The notes below the pieces were generated by a model. The model made no database searches. It saw only the letters and a list, made by a program, of their open reading frames with translations, and had not been told where the DNA came from. The position numbers and the translations under genes were made by a program. From an uncultured Granulosicoccaceae bacterium (GTDB lineage Bacteria > Pseudomonadota > Gammaproteobacteria > Granulosicoccales > Granulosicoccaceae), in assembly GCA_937923565.1 (NCBI GenBank), contig CALDTX010000206.1, positions 1 to 32,465 of the forward strand: a stretch of DNA of 32,465 nt, in the 5' to 3' direction. How positions within the stretch are numbered: the first letter of the stretch is position 1; the number at the start of each line of letters is the position of its first letter. Shown piece by piece: positions 25,908 to 32,465 of this stretch.

Positions 25908-26693
25908 TTAAATAACTTCAGCCTTTTTGATGCCGTCATTGGCACTTTCTTTCAAATTAAAATCCAAGGTGTTTTCATTCTGAACCCCCTGACTTGTAGC
26001 TGAGTTCTCTCCTACCCAAACCAATTCGTAACCTACCCGTCTGAGTCGACGTAAGCACCAGCCGGAAGAGTCTTCATTGAGCTGCATTTTCTTTCTTACG
26101 CGACAAGCGGCAGTGTCAATGCGGCGAGCATCTAACGAGGACGGCAAGGACCAAACCGATGTCATTAGCTCAGTGTTTACCACGACGCGGTGTCGGTTAA
26201 TAAACAGATAATGTACAAACTCATATTCTTTTGGGCTTAAATTAACGAGTTTATCGTGCATGTACACATTACGACGTTCGGTATCGAAGCGATAAGGTGC
26301 AACATCAAAGTAGCGCTTGAACCCTTGCGCATGTTTTCGCAATGCGGCATTAAGCCGAGCTTGTAATACCACCGGGGATTCATCAATATTAAAAACGTGA
26401 TGAGCGCCAGATTCAAGAGCATTCACGATGGCTTTTTCCTGCATAACATCAGAAAAAACGAGTAAACGCTGCTGACCAAAATACTTTGGCAAAGCCGGTT
26501 CAGTCTGTTCTTCGCTAACTCGATGGCAAACAACGATCGCACTGAGTAGCATGCTATTAAAATCGTGATTATCGATCGATGTAAAACGTACAAAGTCGAA
26601 GCCAGCAGATGTAACCAATTGTTGCATCAATTCGCTGTCTGCATTTTTAGAAGCCACAACCAACACGACTTCACGAGACAATTTGGAATCCAT
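25908..26693 (-). CDS. OmpR-type regulator with degenerate receiver
   Basis: A 261-residue protein with a C-terminal OmpR winged helix (about 130-230): YRFDTERRNVYMHDKLVNLS, PKEYEFVHYLFINRHRVV and DARRIDTAACRVRKKMQ, then RRVGYELVW. The N-terminal 115 residues keep the receiver length and strand pattern, but the acidic pair is replaced by VVASKN, the phospho-acceptor position reads SAIVVCHRVS, and the lysine of the KP motif is replaced in VFNIDESP. It therefore should not work by normal phosphorylation. The ATG at 26693 is preceded by AGAGGT at 26705-26710. It is divergent from the caspase gene across 643 bases and may regulate it, by inference from position only. Confidence 0.88.
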   Translation of the reverse strand: MDSKLSREVVLVVASKNADSELMQQLVTSAGFDFVRFTSIDNHDFNSMLLSAIVVCHRVSEEQTEPALPKYFGQQRLLVFSDVMQEKAIVNALESGAHHVFNIDESPVVLQARLNAALRKHAQGFKRYFDVAPYRFDTERRNVYMHDKLVNLSPKEYEFVHYLFINRHRVVVNTELMTSVWSLPSSLDARRIDTAACRVRKKMQLNEDSSGWCLRRLRRVGYELVWVGENSATSQGVQNENTLDFNLKESANDGIKKAEVI

Positions 26694-27053
26694 CCTATCG
26701 TTCCACCTCTGTTGTTAGATAATTCAATAATTTAATTTGGAAACCGCTGAAAATTTTCAAGCCTTCATGATCCGAAAATTTATGCACTCCAAACAACACC
26801 ACATCGAAACTAAAACACCGGTAAAACGCTACCAACGCAATACAACTGTTACTACATTAAAACGATATTCAAACTACATTCAGTTGTTAGCTTTCAAATG
26901 GCTTGTCAACCGAGGAAGGAGTATACACACTCGATTGGCGCACTTAAAAAGTTGTAACGCTGGTTTACACGCTGTTAAAAACTGTTCCAAAGAATGTTTT
27001 AAAATCGCGTTAAATCGTTGTTAAGCCTTTCTCTGTATCGCTTTAAAAACCTT

Positions 27054-27120
27054 GATATTCAATTACGCGATACGTTTGTTTACACCCGTTTTCGGTGTCG
27101 CAAAAATTTCGATATTCAAT
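27054..27120. repeat. Direct repeat pair GATATTCAAT upstream of the caspase gene
   Basis: The 10-mer GATATTCAAT occurs at 27054-27063 and again at 27111-27120, each preceded by a similar TCGC-plus-A/T-rich stretch. A spacing of 57 bases (about five to six helix turns) would suit two copies of one regulator site. Confidence 0.45.
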
Positions 27121-27269
27121 AGTGGTGATCAAGTAAATAATTCAAATGCGTTACTTGTAAAGAGATGTAAACTTGCTACGGTCAGCCTCATAACCAGTCA
27201 GATTAAATAAATACAAAGAATTTTCCCACCGAGTCTTATTGCGATTTCTAAGCACAAGGTAATTAGAGG

Positions 27270-27297
27270 TTGACAGCAACCGCGAAAATGCAATAAA
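27270..27297 (+). promoter_or_regulatory. Candidate sigma-70 promoter of the caspase-hydrolase operon
   Basis: A perfect -35 TTGACA (27270-27275) is followed after 16 bases by AATAAA (27292-27297), a four-of-six match to the -10 box. It ends 39 bases before the ATG at 27337. Confidence 0.5.
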
Positions 27298-27336
27298 CAG
27301 GTTACTAACCATCGCTTTGGCATTCGCTACTCTGGC

Positions 27337-29181
27337 ATGTTGAAAAAAGCTGCTTTAGTCATAGGGGTAGACTCCACCGGAGATCTTCCAAAACTCGGAT
27401 CAGCCGCTAAGGGCGCCATTGAAGTTGCACAGTGGCTTGAAAGTGAGCGTTATGATGTGGCGTGCCTAACCGACCTGGAAGCACCCGTAGATACACAGCA
27501 GGTTATCAGAGCCTTGCAAAATTTTGTTTCGGTGCCAAGCCGATACCATTTTTTACTCGTCTATTTTTCCGGTCACGGTTACTGGAAGGCACGATCCGAT
27601 ATTTGGCTCCTGAGTGGCGCCCCCACCATCACCAGTGAAGCCATAAATCTGGACGGTGCAATGGACCTTGCGCGCTATTCGGGTATACCCAATGTTGTTT
27701 TCGTTTCAGATGCTTGTAGAACACTTCCCGAAGAACGTACGGGAGCAAGAGTGATGGGCGTTGATGCTTTTCCCAACTACAGTGAGATCGATAAAATTTC
27801 AAAAATTGATTTCTTCAAAGCAACGAGTCAGGCAAGAGCCGCTTATGAGGGCAAGGTAAATGGTGAGGTAACGAGTGTACTAACCCATGCCTTGATGTCA
27901 GCTTTCGACAACCCGCCGCAAAGCATGGTTCAAACCGTAGAGATCAACGGTGATTCCGTTGCGGTTGTGCCCAACCGCAAGCTGGAGGGCTATTTACAAA
28001 ACAAAGTGAATTCAGTGCTGGCGGATATCGATATCAATTTAACCCAAACCATCGAAGCCAACGTACCTTCAAGCGCTGATACGTTTATTGCTCGGGCCAA
28101 GTTTGCAAATGATGCAACGCGAAGCGACCCTGATAGCGGTACTGATACTAGCGCTGATAGGAACAGCGGCGCTCCTCGGTGGCATTCAAACGATGACTTA
28201 GTATTCCCTTCAGTGATCCCAACACCGCCACGCTGGACATCATCGGTCGATATTGGGTTGAACTCAACGATTGGGCAACTGGCAGCGATCGCAATACAAA
28301 AACAGTTAGAACCACAGTCCAGGTCAGCCAACAATGACCTAATGTTACCAGCGAGTTTCAATCAAAAGCTAAGCCCGTTTTTGCCAAGTGCATGGCCTGG
28401 TCAGAATGATATGACAGCAGGGTTTATTATCGAAGGTGCGAAAATCGATGATGCGATTTTTTCAACCGAAACTACAGACGCCACTACGCACTGGGTTGAT
28501 ACAGACAGTCACCACCTATCTGGTTCTGCCATAGATCTGCAAAATTTCGGCGATGCGGCCACTATCGCCATTCTGCTTGATAACGGTCAGCTCATTATAC
28601 TCGCAGCTTTAAAAGGATTTATTGGGCATGCGTACATAAGCGATAACGGTTTGGCCAATGTTATCTATACACCGAGTTCAGCGCCCTCATCCATAAACCC
28701 TACTGAATTTCAACAGGTCGATACCAATCGATTGCGATCTTTGGTTGCTTTAGCGGTCAATGAAAACACGTTTAACGTCACTGAGCATCGCCATTCAGAA
28801 CAACTTGCTCTAAAGATCCGTCAAAACAAATCGCTCGACCCAACATTGGGTTTGTATGCAGCACATGCATTTTCACAAATTGGCCAAAACCAACAACTTG
28901 AAAACGTACGCAGTTATATGTTGGAAGACTTAAATGCACAGTTTTTCGATTTACGCGTATTACTTTCACGAGCTGGCAAACAAAACAGCGCCAGCACACA
29001 CACTGTACCCAACTGCCCTTTGCTGACGCAAACCTGGAATTTACTCAGGCCGCGAGGTATCGGTCTACCTAACGTGCTGCAAGATGCCATGCCTTACTTA
29101 TGCAATTCGCTTTGGACTACGTTCAAAGAACCCGCTGCTCACACGCTATTCGACGCCTTTAAAACCGGAGAAATAAAATGA
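27337..29181 (+). CDS. Caspase-family (peptidase C14) protease with unknown C-terminal region
   Basis: A 614-residue cytoplasmic protein. Residues about 1-230 form a caspase-like fold: AALVIGVDSTGDLPKL, the catalytic His80 in VYFSGHGYW, and the catalytic Cys127 in VVFVSDACRTLPEE. It is the p20-like order, with FFKATSQARAAYEG in the place of a substrate-pocket loop. About 265-340 is a low-complexity, Asp/Ser-rich linker. The rest has no domain I can name; about 355-470 looks beta-rich (GFIIEGAKIDDAIF, AATIAILLDNGQLIILAALKG) and the end is helical. There is no signal peptide or TM segment. The TGA overlaps the next ATG (ATGA), so protease and hydrolase are probably made together. Confidence 0.88.
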   Translation: MLKKAALVIGVDSTGDLPKLGSAAKGAIEVAQWLESERYDVACLTDLEAPVDTQQVIRALQNFVSVPSRYHFLLVYFSGHGYWKARSDIWLLSGAPTITSEAINLDGAMDLARYSGIPNVVFVSDACRTLPEERTGARVMGVDAFPNYSEIDKISKIDFFKATSQARAAYEGKVNGEVTSVLTHALMSAFDNPPQSMVQTVEINGDSVAVVPNRKLEGYLQNKVNSVLADIDINLTQTIEANVPSSADTFIARAKFANDATRSDPDSGTDTSADRNSGAPRWHSNDDLVFPSVIPTPPRWTSSVDIGLNSTIGQLAAIAIQKQLEPQSRSANNDLMLPASFNQKLSPFLPSAWPGQNDMTAGFIIEGAKIDDAIFSTETTDATTHWVDTDSHHLSGSAIDLQNFGDAATIAILLDNGQLIILAALKGFIGHAYISDNGLANVIYTPSSAPSSINPTEFQQVDTNRLRSLVALAVNENTFNVTEHRHSEQLALKIRQNKSLDPTLGLYAAHAFSQIGQNQQLENVRSYMLEDLNAQFFDLRVLLSRAGKQNSASTHTVPNCPLLTQTWNLLRPRGIGLPNVLQDAMPYLCNSLWTTFKEPAAHTLFDAFKTGEIK

Positions 29182-30047
29182 GAATTCTGTTTGTTCACGG
29201 ACGCGCTCAAGGTGGAAAAGACAAGGCTCAACTCAAGTCTGAATGGATTGCTACATTACAACGAGGATTTAAGGCGAACGGGGATACATTTCCAGATAAC
29301 CTGGTGTTTGATTTTCCGTACTACGGGGACAAACTGGATCAATTCACAGCGCAAGCGAAGTTACCAGCATCGCACGATGTCGTGGCTAAAGGAACGGGCC
29401 AAGACCGACAGTTTGAACAGTTCATGCAATCTGTGTTGCAAGAAATGAAAGAGAACACAGGATTAAGCGATCAGGATATCGAACCGTTTTTCGATGGTGA
29501 AGCCGCTACAGAGAAAGGTGTTCAAAATTGGCGGTGGGTTCAGGCGATTGTTCGTGCCATCGACACTCATTTTACAGAAGCTGCCGAATTTACCATCGAA
29601 AAATTTTTAAGCGATGTGTTTCTTTATGTCAATAAACCAGCGATTGGATCTGGTATTAACAAAATAGTCCAAGATGAATTAACAACCGAGCCTACTATCG
29701 TTGTAGGTCATTCATTGGGGTCGGTCGTTGCCTATAACGTTCTAAACAACAGTATTAATAATATCGATCTGGTTAAGTTTATTACTGTTGGTAGCCCTTT
29801 AGGCATTCGGGCAATCGCTGCAAAACTGGGCGTGTTGAATAACCCCGCGGCAAAACACAATTGGTATAACGCTTACGATAAGCGTGACATTGTGGCGCTA
29901 AACCCGTTGGACCACAGTTATTTTCCTACCACACCACCTATTGATAACAATGCTGCCATAAAAAACCATACCGACAACAGACATGGCATTGTGGGTTATT
30001 TAAACGATACCAACGTGGCTGCAGAAATAGCAAAATGCCTTACTTAG
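29178..30047 (+). CDS. Alpha/beta hydrolase (lipase/esterase-like) coupled to the caspase
   Basis: A 289-residue alpha/beta hydrolase. It starts with the strand and oxyanion loop ILFVHGRAQGG. The nucleophile is the Ser of VVGHSLGSVVAYN (about 178). The rest of the triad is probably the Asp in YDKRDIVALNP and the His in DNRHGIVGYL. The pattern resembles PGAP1- or lipase-like serine hydrolases acting on esters. A long helical insert, about 50-160, lies between the first strand and the nucleophile and could form a lid. There is no signal peptide. It starts inside the caspase stop codon, so the two are coupled; the hydrolase could be the caspase's substrate or effector, which is inference. Confidence 0.87.
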   Translation: MRILFVHGRAQGGKDKAQLKSEWIATLQRGFKANGDTFPDNLVFDFPYYGDKLDQFTAQAKLPASHDVVAKGTGQDRQFEQFMQSVLQEMKENTGLSDQDIEPFFDGEAATEKGVQNWRWVQAIVRAIDTHFTEAAEFTIEKFLSDVFLYVNKPAIGSGINKIVQDELTTEPTIVVGHSLGSVVAYNVLNNSINNIDLVKFITVGSPLGIRAIAAKLGVLNNPAAKHNWYNAYDKRDIVALNPLDHSYFPTTPPIDNNAAIKNHTDNRHGIVGYLNDTNVAAEIAKCLT

Positions 30048-30050
30048 TAC

Positions 30051-31502
30051 CTAAAACAACACATCGCCTTGCTGCTTCATGTTCAGTAGCATAGTTGAAC
30101 CTCGTTTGACCATACTGCCAGCAGAGTAAGATTGCCCCACAACGACGCCCCGAGTATTCGGTGAAAAGTTAATGTTTAAGCCGGCTCTGGACGCCGCAAT
30201 TTTTGCTCTGTCGGCGCTTAAGCCCATTAACGAGGGCACTCTTACGCCAAGCTCTTTTACGCGAAGGTTTACGCGACTGTCTTTTTCAACGCGCCGGCCC
30301 GGAGATATCGACTGATAGCTGACTTCGTCACCTTTGGTGTCTAAAGCAAGCTGTACCGTCACTGAGCCTACTTTCAAGCCCGACTGCTCAAGAATACGTA
30401 CAGCGGATTCTTTTCGCATGCCGCGAACATCAGGAACGCTTACTGAGTCAGCTTCGATAACCAACGTAACCGTGCTACCAACCGCTACACGGCTTCCGCC
30501 AGGTAGCGACTGACTAATAACCTGCCCGGGAATATTATTACCGGTTATGCGACGATCAATGTTGCCTACCTGTAGGTTCGCATTCTTCAGTGTGCTTAAG
30601 GCTTGCAATTCCAACAGACCAATGACAGTTGGCATTTGGGTTGCCCTTTCTGAATACGACAGCACCAGTTTGTTACGGCGTTTTAAAATTTCTCCAATGG
30701 CAGGCTTACTGCCGGTGATAGTACCAATTCTTGCGTTGCTGAGCACGGGTTCAGGTTTAGCTAACGTAAAGCCTTCAGAACGCAACAGCTTTTGTGCCTG
30801 ACCCAGCGACAGGCCTAACACATCAGGCACGATGTACTCTGCACTGTCTTTTTTGATGACGCGCTCTACATCATTTACACGCCTTAGTAACTCGTTATAC
30901 CGTTCTTTACTAAGCCTGCCTTGTTGCAGTCGTTGATTGTTAATTGCAATTTCCTGACGTGGTTGAAGTAACACGCTAGCCGTACTTTTCGGGTAAAAAC
31001 GAACCGCGCCTTCAATACCAACAACCCGCAAATCGACGTCTTGCTTAACAGATACCCAATAAATGGTGGACTCAGATGCAGCAACACCGAACTCTGTTTC
31101 AACCTGAAACGCCTCTTTGAGTTTATTTTTTATTTTTACAGCGACATCGCCAATCGTTAAAATGATGGACGAAATGGTGACTTGCGTATTTTCAAACAAG
31201 GTGACTTCCACGCCACCGTTTTCTAACAATAAAACCGCTTCTTCACCCGGCCCGGTTTGGAGCACATCGCCTTTTTTCAATTCAGTACCAGCGGTTGCCT
31301 CAAAAACTGAACCACCGCGTTGGATCGATATACCTGAGCTGGCAAGCCTGTGGTTAACAACAACAGCACTCACTTGCGGCTTGGTTGCGCAGGAGCTCAA
31401 CGTAAGCAATGTACACAACAACAGTAGCAGTGGCCATCGAGGTCGTTGTGACCCAGAACTTACTGTGCTAAAAGAGGTAAACGTTTTTTGATGAGTCCAC
31501 AT
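30051..31502 (-). CDS. FecR-PASTA lipoprotein
   Basis: A 483-residue lipoprotein. The signal peptide ends in lipobox LSSC (Cys38) after a hydrophobic run LLLLLCTLLT. A FecR-like domain follows (about 50-185, with GDVLQTGPGEEAVLLLENG and IEGAVRFYPKS), then four PASTA repeats at about 224-288, 292-358, 360-425 and 427-480, each starting like VPDVLGLSLGQAQ. PASTA domains bind muropeptides or beta-lactams in Gram-positive kinases; FecR domains bind glycans or signals. The ATG at 31502 was chosen because it gives the lipobox layout; the frame continues 30 codons upstream. It overlaps the CHASE2 gene by 43 bases. Its stop is 3 bases from that of the hydrolase gene, on the opposite strand. Confidence 0.87.
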   Translation of the reverse strand: MWTHQKTFTSFSTVSSGSQRPRWPLLLLLCTLLTLSSCATKPQVSAVVVNHRLASSGISIQRGGSVFEATAGTELKKGDVLQTGPGEEAVLLLENGGVEVTLFENTQVTISSIILTIGDVAVKIKNKLKEAFQVETEFGVAASESTIYWVSVKQDVDLRVVGIEGAVRFYPKSTASVLLQPRQEIAINNQRLQQGRLSKERYNELLRRVNDVERVIKKDSAEYIVPDVLGLSLGQAQKLLRSEGFTLAKPEPVLSNARIGTITGSKPAIGEILKRRNKLVLSYSERATQMPTVIGLLELQALSTLKNANLQVGNIDRRITGNNIPGQVISQSLPGGSRVAVGSTVTLVIEADSVSVPDVRGMRKESAVRILEQSGLKVGSVTVQLALDTKGDEVSYQSISPGRRVEKDSRVNLRVKELGVRVPSLMGLSADRAKIAASRAGLNINFSPNTRGVVVGQSYSAGSMVKRGSTMLLNMKQQGDVLF

Positions 31503-32465
31503 AGCCACCACCCGATAAGCATTGCCAACACTAGGTACGCAGGGTTCAGCACCCAGTTTACGTTTGAATAAATTAAGGCACATAAGAACCAAATAACAAG
31601 CACAGTAACCAATAGTAGCGCAACGGTACGCAGCCGAGAAGGCGAATAAGCTAAACGCGCATACGCAGCCATACCACCTAGAATCATCATCAACAAAAAC
31701 TGGGCGCCATTGGATAGCCGCACTATTTCTGTGTTACTCAATAAATTGTTAATAGCATCGGCTTGCCACAAGAACCCGTCCCTGGTATCCGCAAGCGTAT
31801 TTACCGTGTCGTTTTGATCCAGGTAGCCAATCAGTACCAGCTTTCCTTCGAATCTTTCGTCAGAATACGCCGTATCTGAATGATGCGTCAGCATTTTCTG
31901 ATGCCACTGTTCCAACGGCGTGAAACGTAGGAAGCGCGTACCAATAAAACTTTCCGGTGCATCAAGGCCTGCGTCAATAAGCGAACAGACAACCCTGAAC
32001 GGTCGACGGACATCTTTTTCACTGGGTTTTAACACCAGGTTTTCGCCGATAAAGGATCGAGCAGCCACAGCAGAGAAAGCAAGATGTGAGATCTCTTCTT
32101 TGTGCTGAATAAACAATGGCAAGGCGCGAAAAACACCCATGGAACCCTGAGTACAATTATGGCCACTGCGTACACCAGCCTCGAGCATTTTTTTCGGCAC
32201 CCTGTTGTGTTTAATATCCGGTGAAACAACCACGGTAATGCCACTGGCAATCACCTCGGACATAACTGCTGAGAGTTGATGCCCAGCGTCGACTTCTTTG
32301 GAAAACTCACCTGTGCCTTCATCAACGGAATAAAACGCATCAATAGCGATAACCTTTGGCTTCGCCAGCGCCAGTTTTTCCAGAACGCTTGCCAGCTCGC
32401 GCCGTTTATCAGCAATGGGCCCGTTGGCCAAAGCGATCGTCTCTAACGATGTGTGAATTTCTGAA
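31460..32465 (-). CDS. CHASE2-domain membrane protein (N-terminus beyond window)
   Basis: At least 334 residues are visible, open to the right edge; the true start is outside. The periplasmic CHASE2 domain shows PIADKRRELASVLEKLALAK followed by VIAIDAFYS, the usual wedge of this sensor, then RFEGKLVLIGYLDQNDTVNT and GFLWQADAINNLL. Three TM helices close the protein (about the last 85 residues), then a basic LIKKR tail. Most CHASE2 proteins continue into a cyclase, kinase or GGDEF output domain; this one ends after the helices, so it must signal through a partner. The TAA lies 43 bases inside the FecR-PASTA gene, so the two are coupled. An internal TTG at 32431 is not the start. Confidence 0.88.
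   Translation of the reverse strand, partial: SEIHTSLETIALANGPIADKRRELASVLEKLALAKPKVIAIDAFYSVDEGTGEFSKEVDAGHQLSAVMSEVIASGITVVVSPDIKHNRVPKKMLEAGVRSGHNCTQGSMGVFRALPLFIQHKEEISHLAFSAVAARSFIGENLVLKPSEKDVRRPFRVVCSLIDAGLDAPESFIGTRFLRFTPLEQWHQKMLTHHSDTAYSDERFEGKLVLIGYLDQNDTVNTLADTRDGFLWQADAINNLLSNTEIVRLSNGAQFLLMMILGGMAAYARLAYSPSRLRTVALLLVTVLVIWFLCALIYSNVNWVLNPAYLVLAMLIGWWLCGLIKKRLPLLAQ

Larger units (their letters stand above)
26694..27336. other. AT-rich divergent intergenic region upstream of the caspase gene
   Basis: A 643-base gap, long for this window, between the regulator and the caspase gene. It holds a direct repeat of GATATTCAAT (27054-27063 and 27111-27120, starts 57 bases apart) and a candidate promoter at 27270-27297. 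One 95-codon frame starting with TTG has no recognisable protein features and is not called. The length suggests room for regulator sites or a small RNA, neither of which can be proved here. Confidence 0.6.

Noticed and set aside
26737-27024. 95-codon frame in the divergent region before the caspase gene
   Set aside because: It starts with TTG without a binding site and its product is basic and irregular, with no family resemblance.
32429-32431. TTG at 32431 as the start of the CHASE2 gene
   Set aside because: The frame stays open to the window edge and the residues before it continue the CHASE2 domain, so the gene is cut by the edge.
1-32465. CRISPR array, insertion sequence, integrase, prophage or 16S/23S rRNA
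   Set aside because: No regular repeat-spacer series, transposase or phage proteins, attachment-site repeats or rRNA sequence were seen. The only RNA gene found is tRNA-Leu.

Overview
The window looks like a chromosomal segment of a free-living, probably marine, gammaproteobacterium of moderate GC. The left third has the gene order typical of that class: rlmE-ftsH-folP-glmM-tpiA-secG-tRNA-Leu(GAG)-nuoA-nuoB on the minus strand, with yhbY divergent from rlmE. An envelope two-component system, a sulfonate-type ABC transporter, a Tat-exported HiPIP and a short RNase J-like protein fit a respiring, Gram-negative cell. No species is assigned.

Region 1 (1-7714) is housekeeping: complex I (nuoB cut by the window edge, nuoA), tRNA-Leu, the SecG translocon subunit, triosephosphate isomerase, phosphoglucosamine mutase, dihydropteroate synthase, the FtsH protease, the 23S rRNA methyltransferase RlmE and the ribosome-associated CRM protein YhbY. 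Hairpin terminators follow the tRNA, glmM and ftsH. Several of these genes use GTG or TTG starts backed by good ribosome binding sites.

Region 2 (7737-13697) holds a PhoP/PhoQ-like pair whose genes overlap, then a three-gene TauABC/SsuABC-type importer. Its permease carries an unusual periplasmic insert of about 330 residues.

Region 3 (14049-18250) is on the plus strand: a YacL-like acidic protein, a DUF937 protein, a GNAT acetyltransferase, then a compact tungsto-enzyme cassette. The cassette has a four-cluster ferredoxin, an aldehyde:ferredoxin oxidoreductase and a MoaD/ThiS-like protein whose C-terminus is Ala-Gly, not Gly-Gly. The last gene overlaps, tail to tail, a large secreted protein with a carbohydrate-binding-like domain, DUF11-like repeats, a Ser/Thr/Glu/Gly linker and a GlyGly-CTERM-like tail.

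Region 4 (20027-26693) is mixed: an intergenic stretch with inverted repeats and a possible 51-residue protein, an unrecognised membrane-anchored coiled-coil protein, a HiPIP, a periplasmic rhodanese, a CNNM/CBS membrane protein, an RNase J-like nuclease and an OmpR-type regulator whose receiver has lost its phosphorylation residues.

Region 5 (27337 to the right edge) is the most unusual part. A cytoplasmic caspase-family protease is translationally coupled to a GHSLG serine alpha/beta hydrolase. Converging on them 3 bases away are a FecR-plus-four-PASTA lipoprotein and a CHASE2/three-TM protein that runs off the window. Two envelope sensor proteins beside a protease-lipase pair suggest an uncharacterised envelope-stress, conflict or cell-death module. 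That role is inference from domain content; nothing in the sequence proves it.
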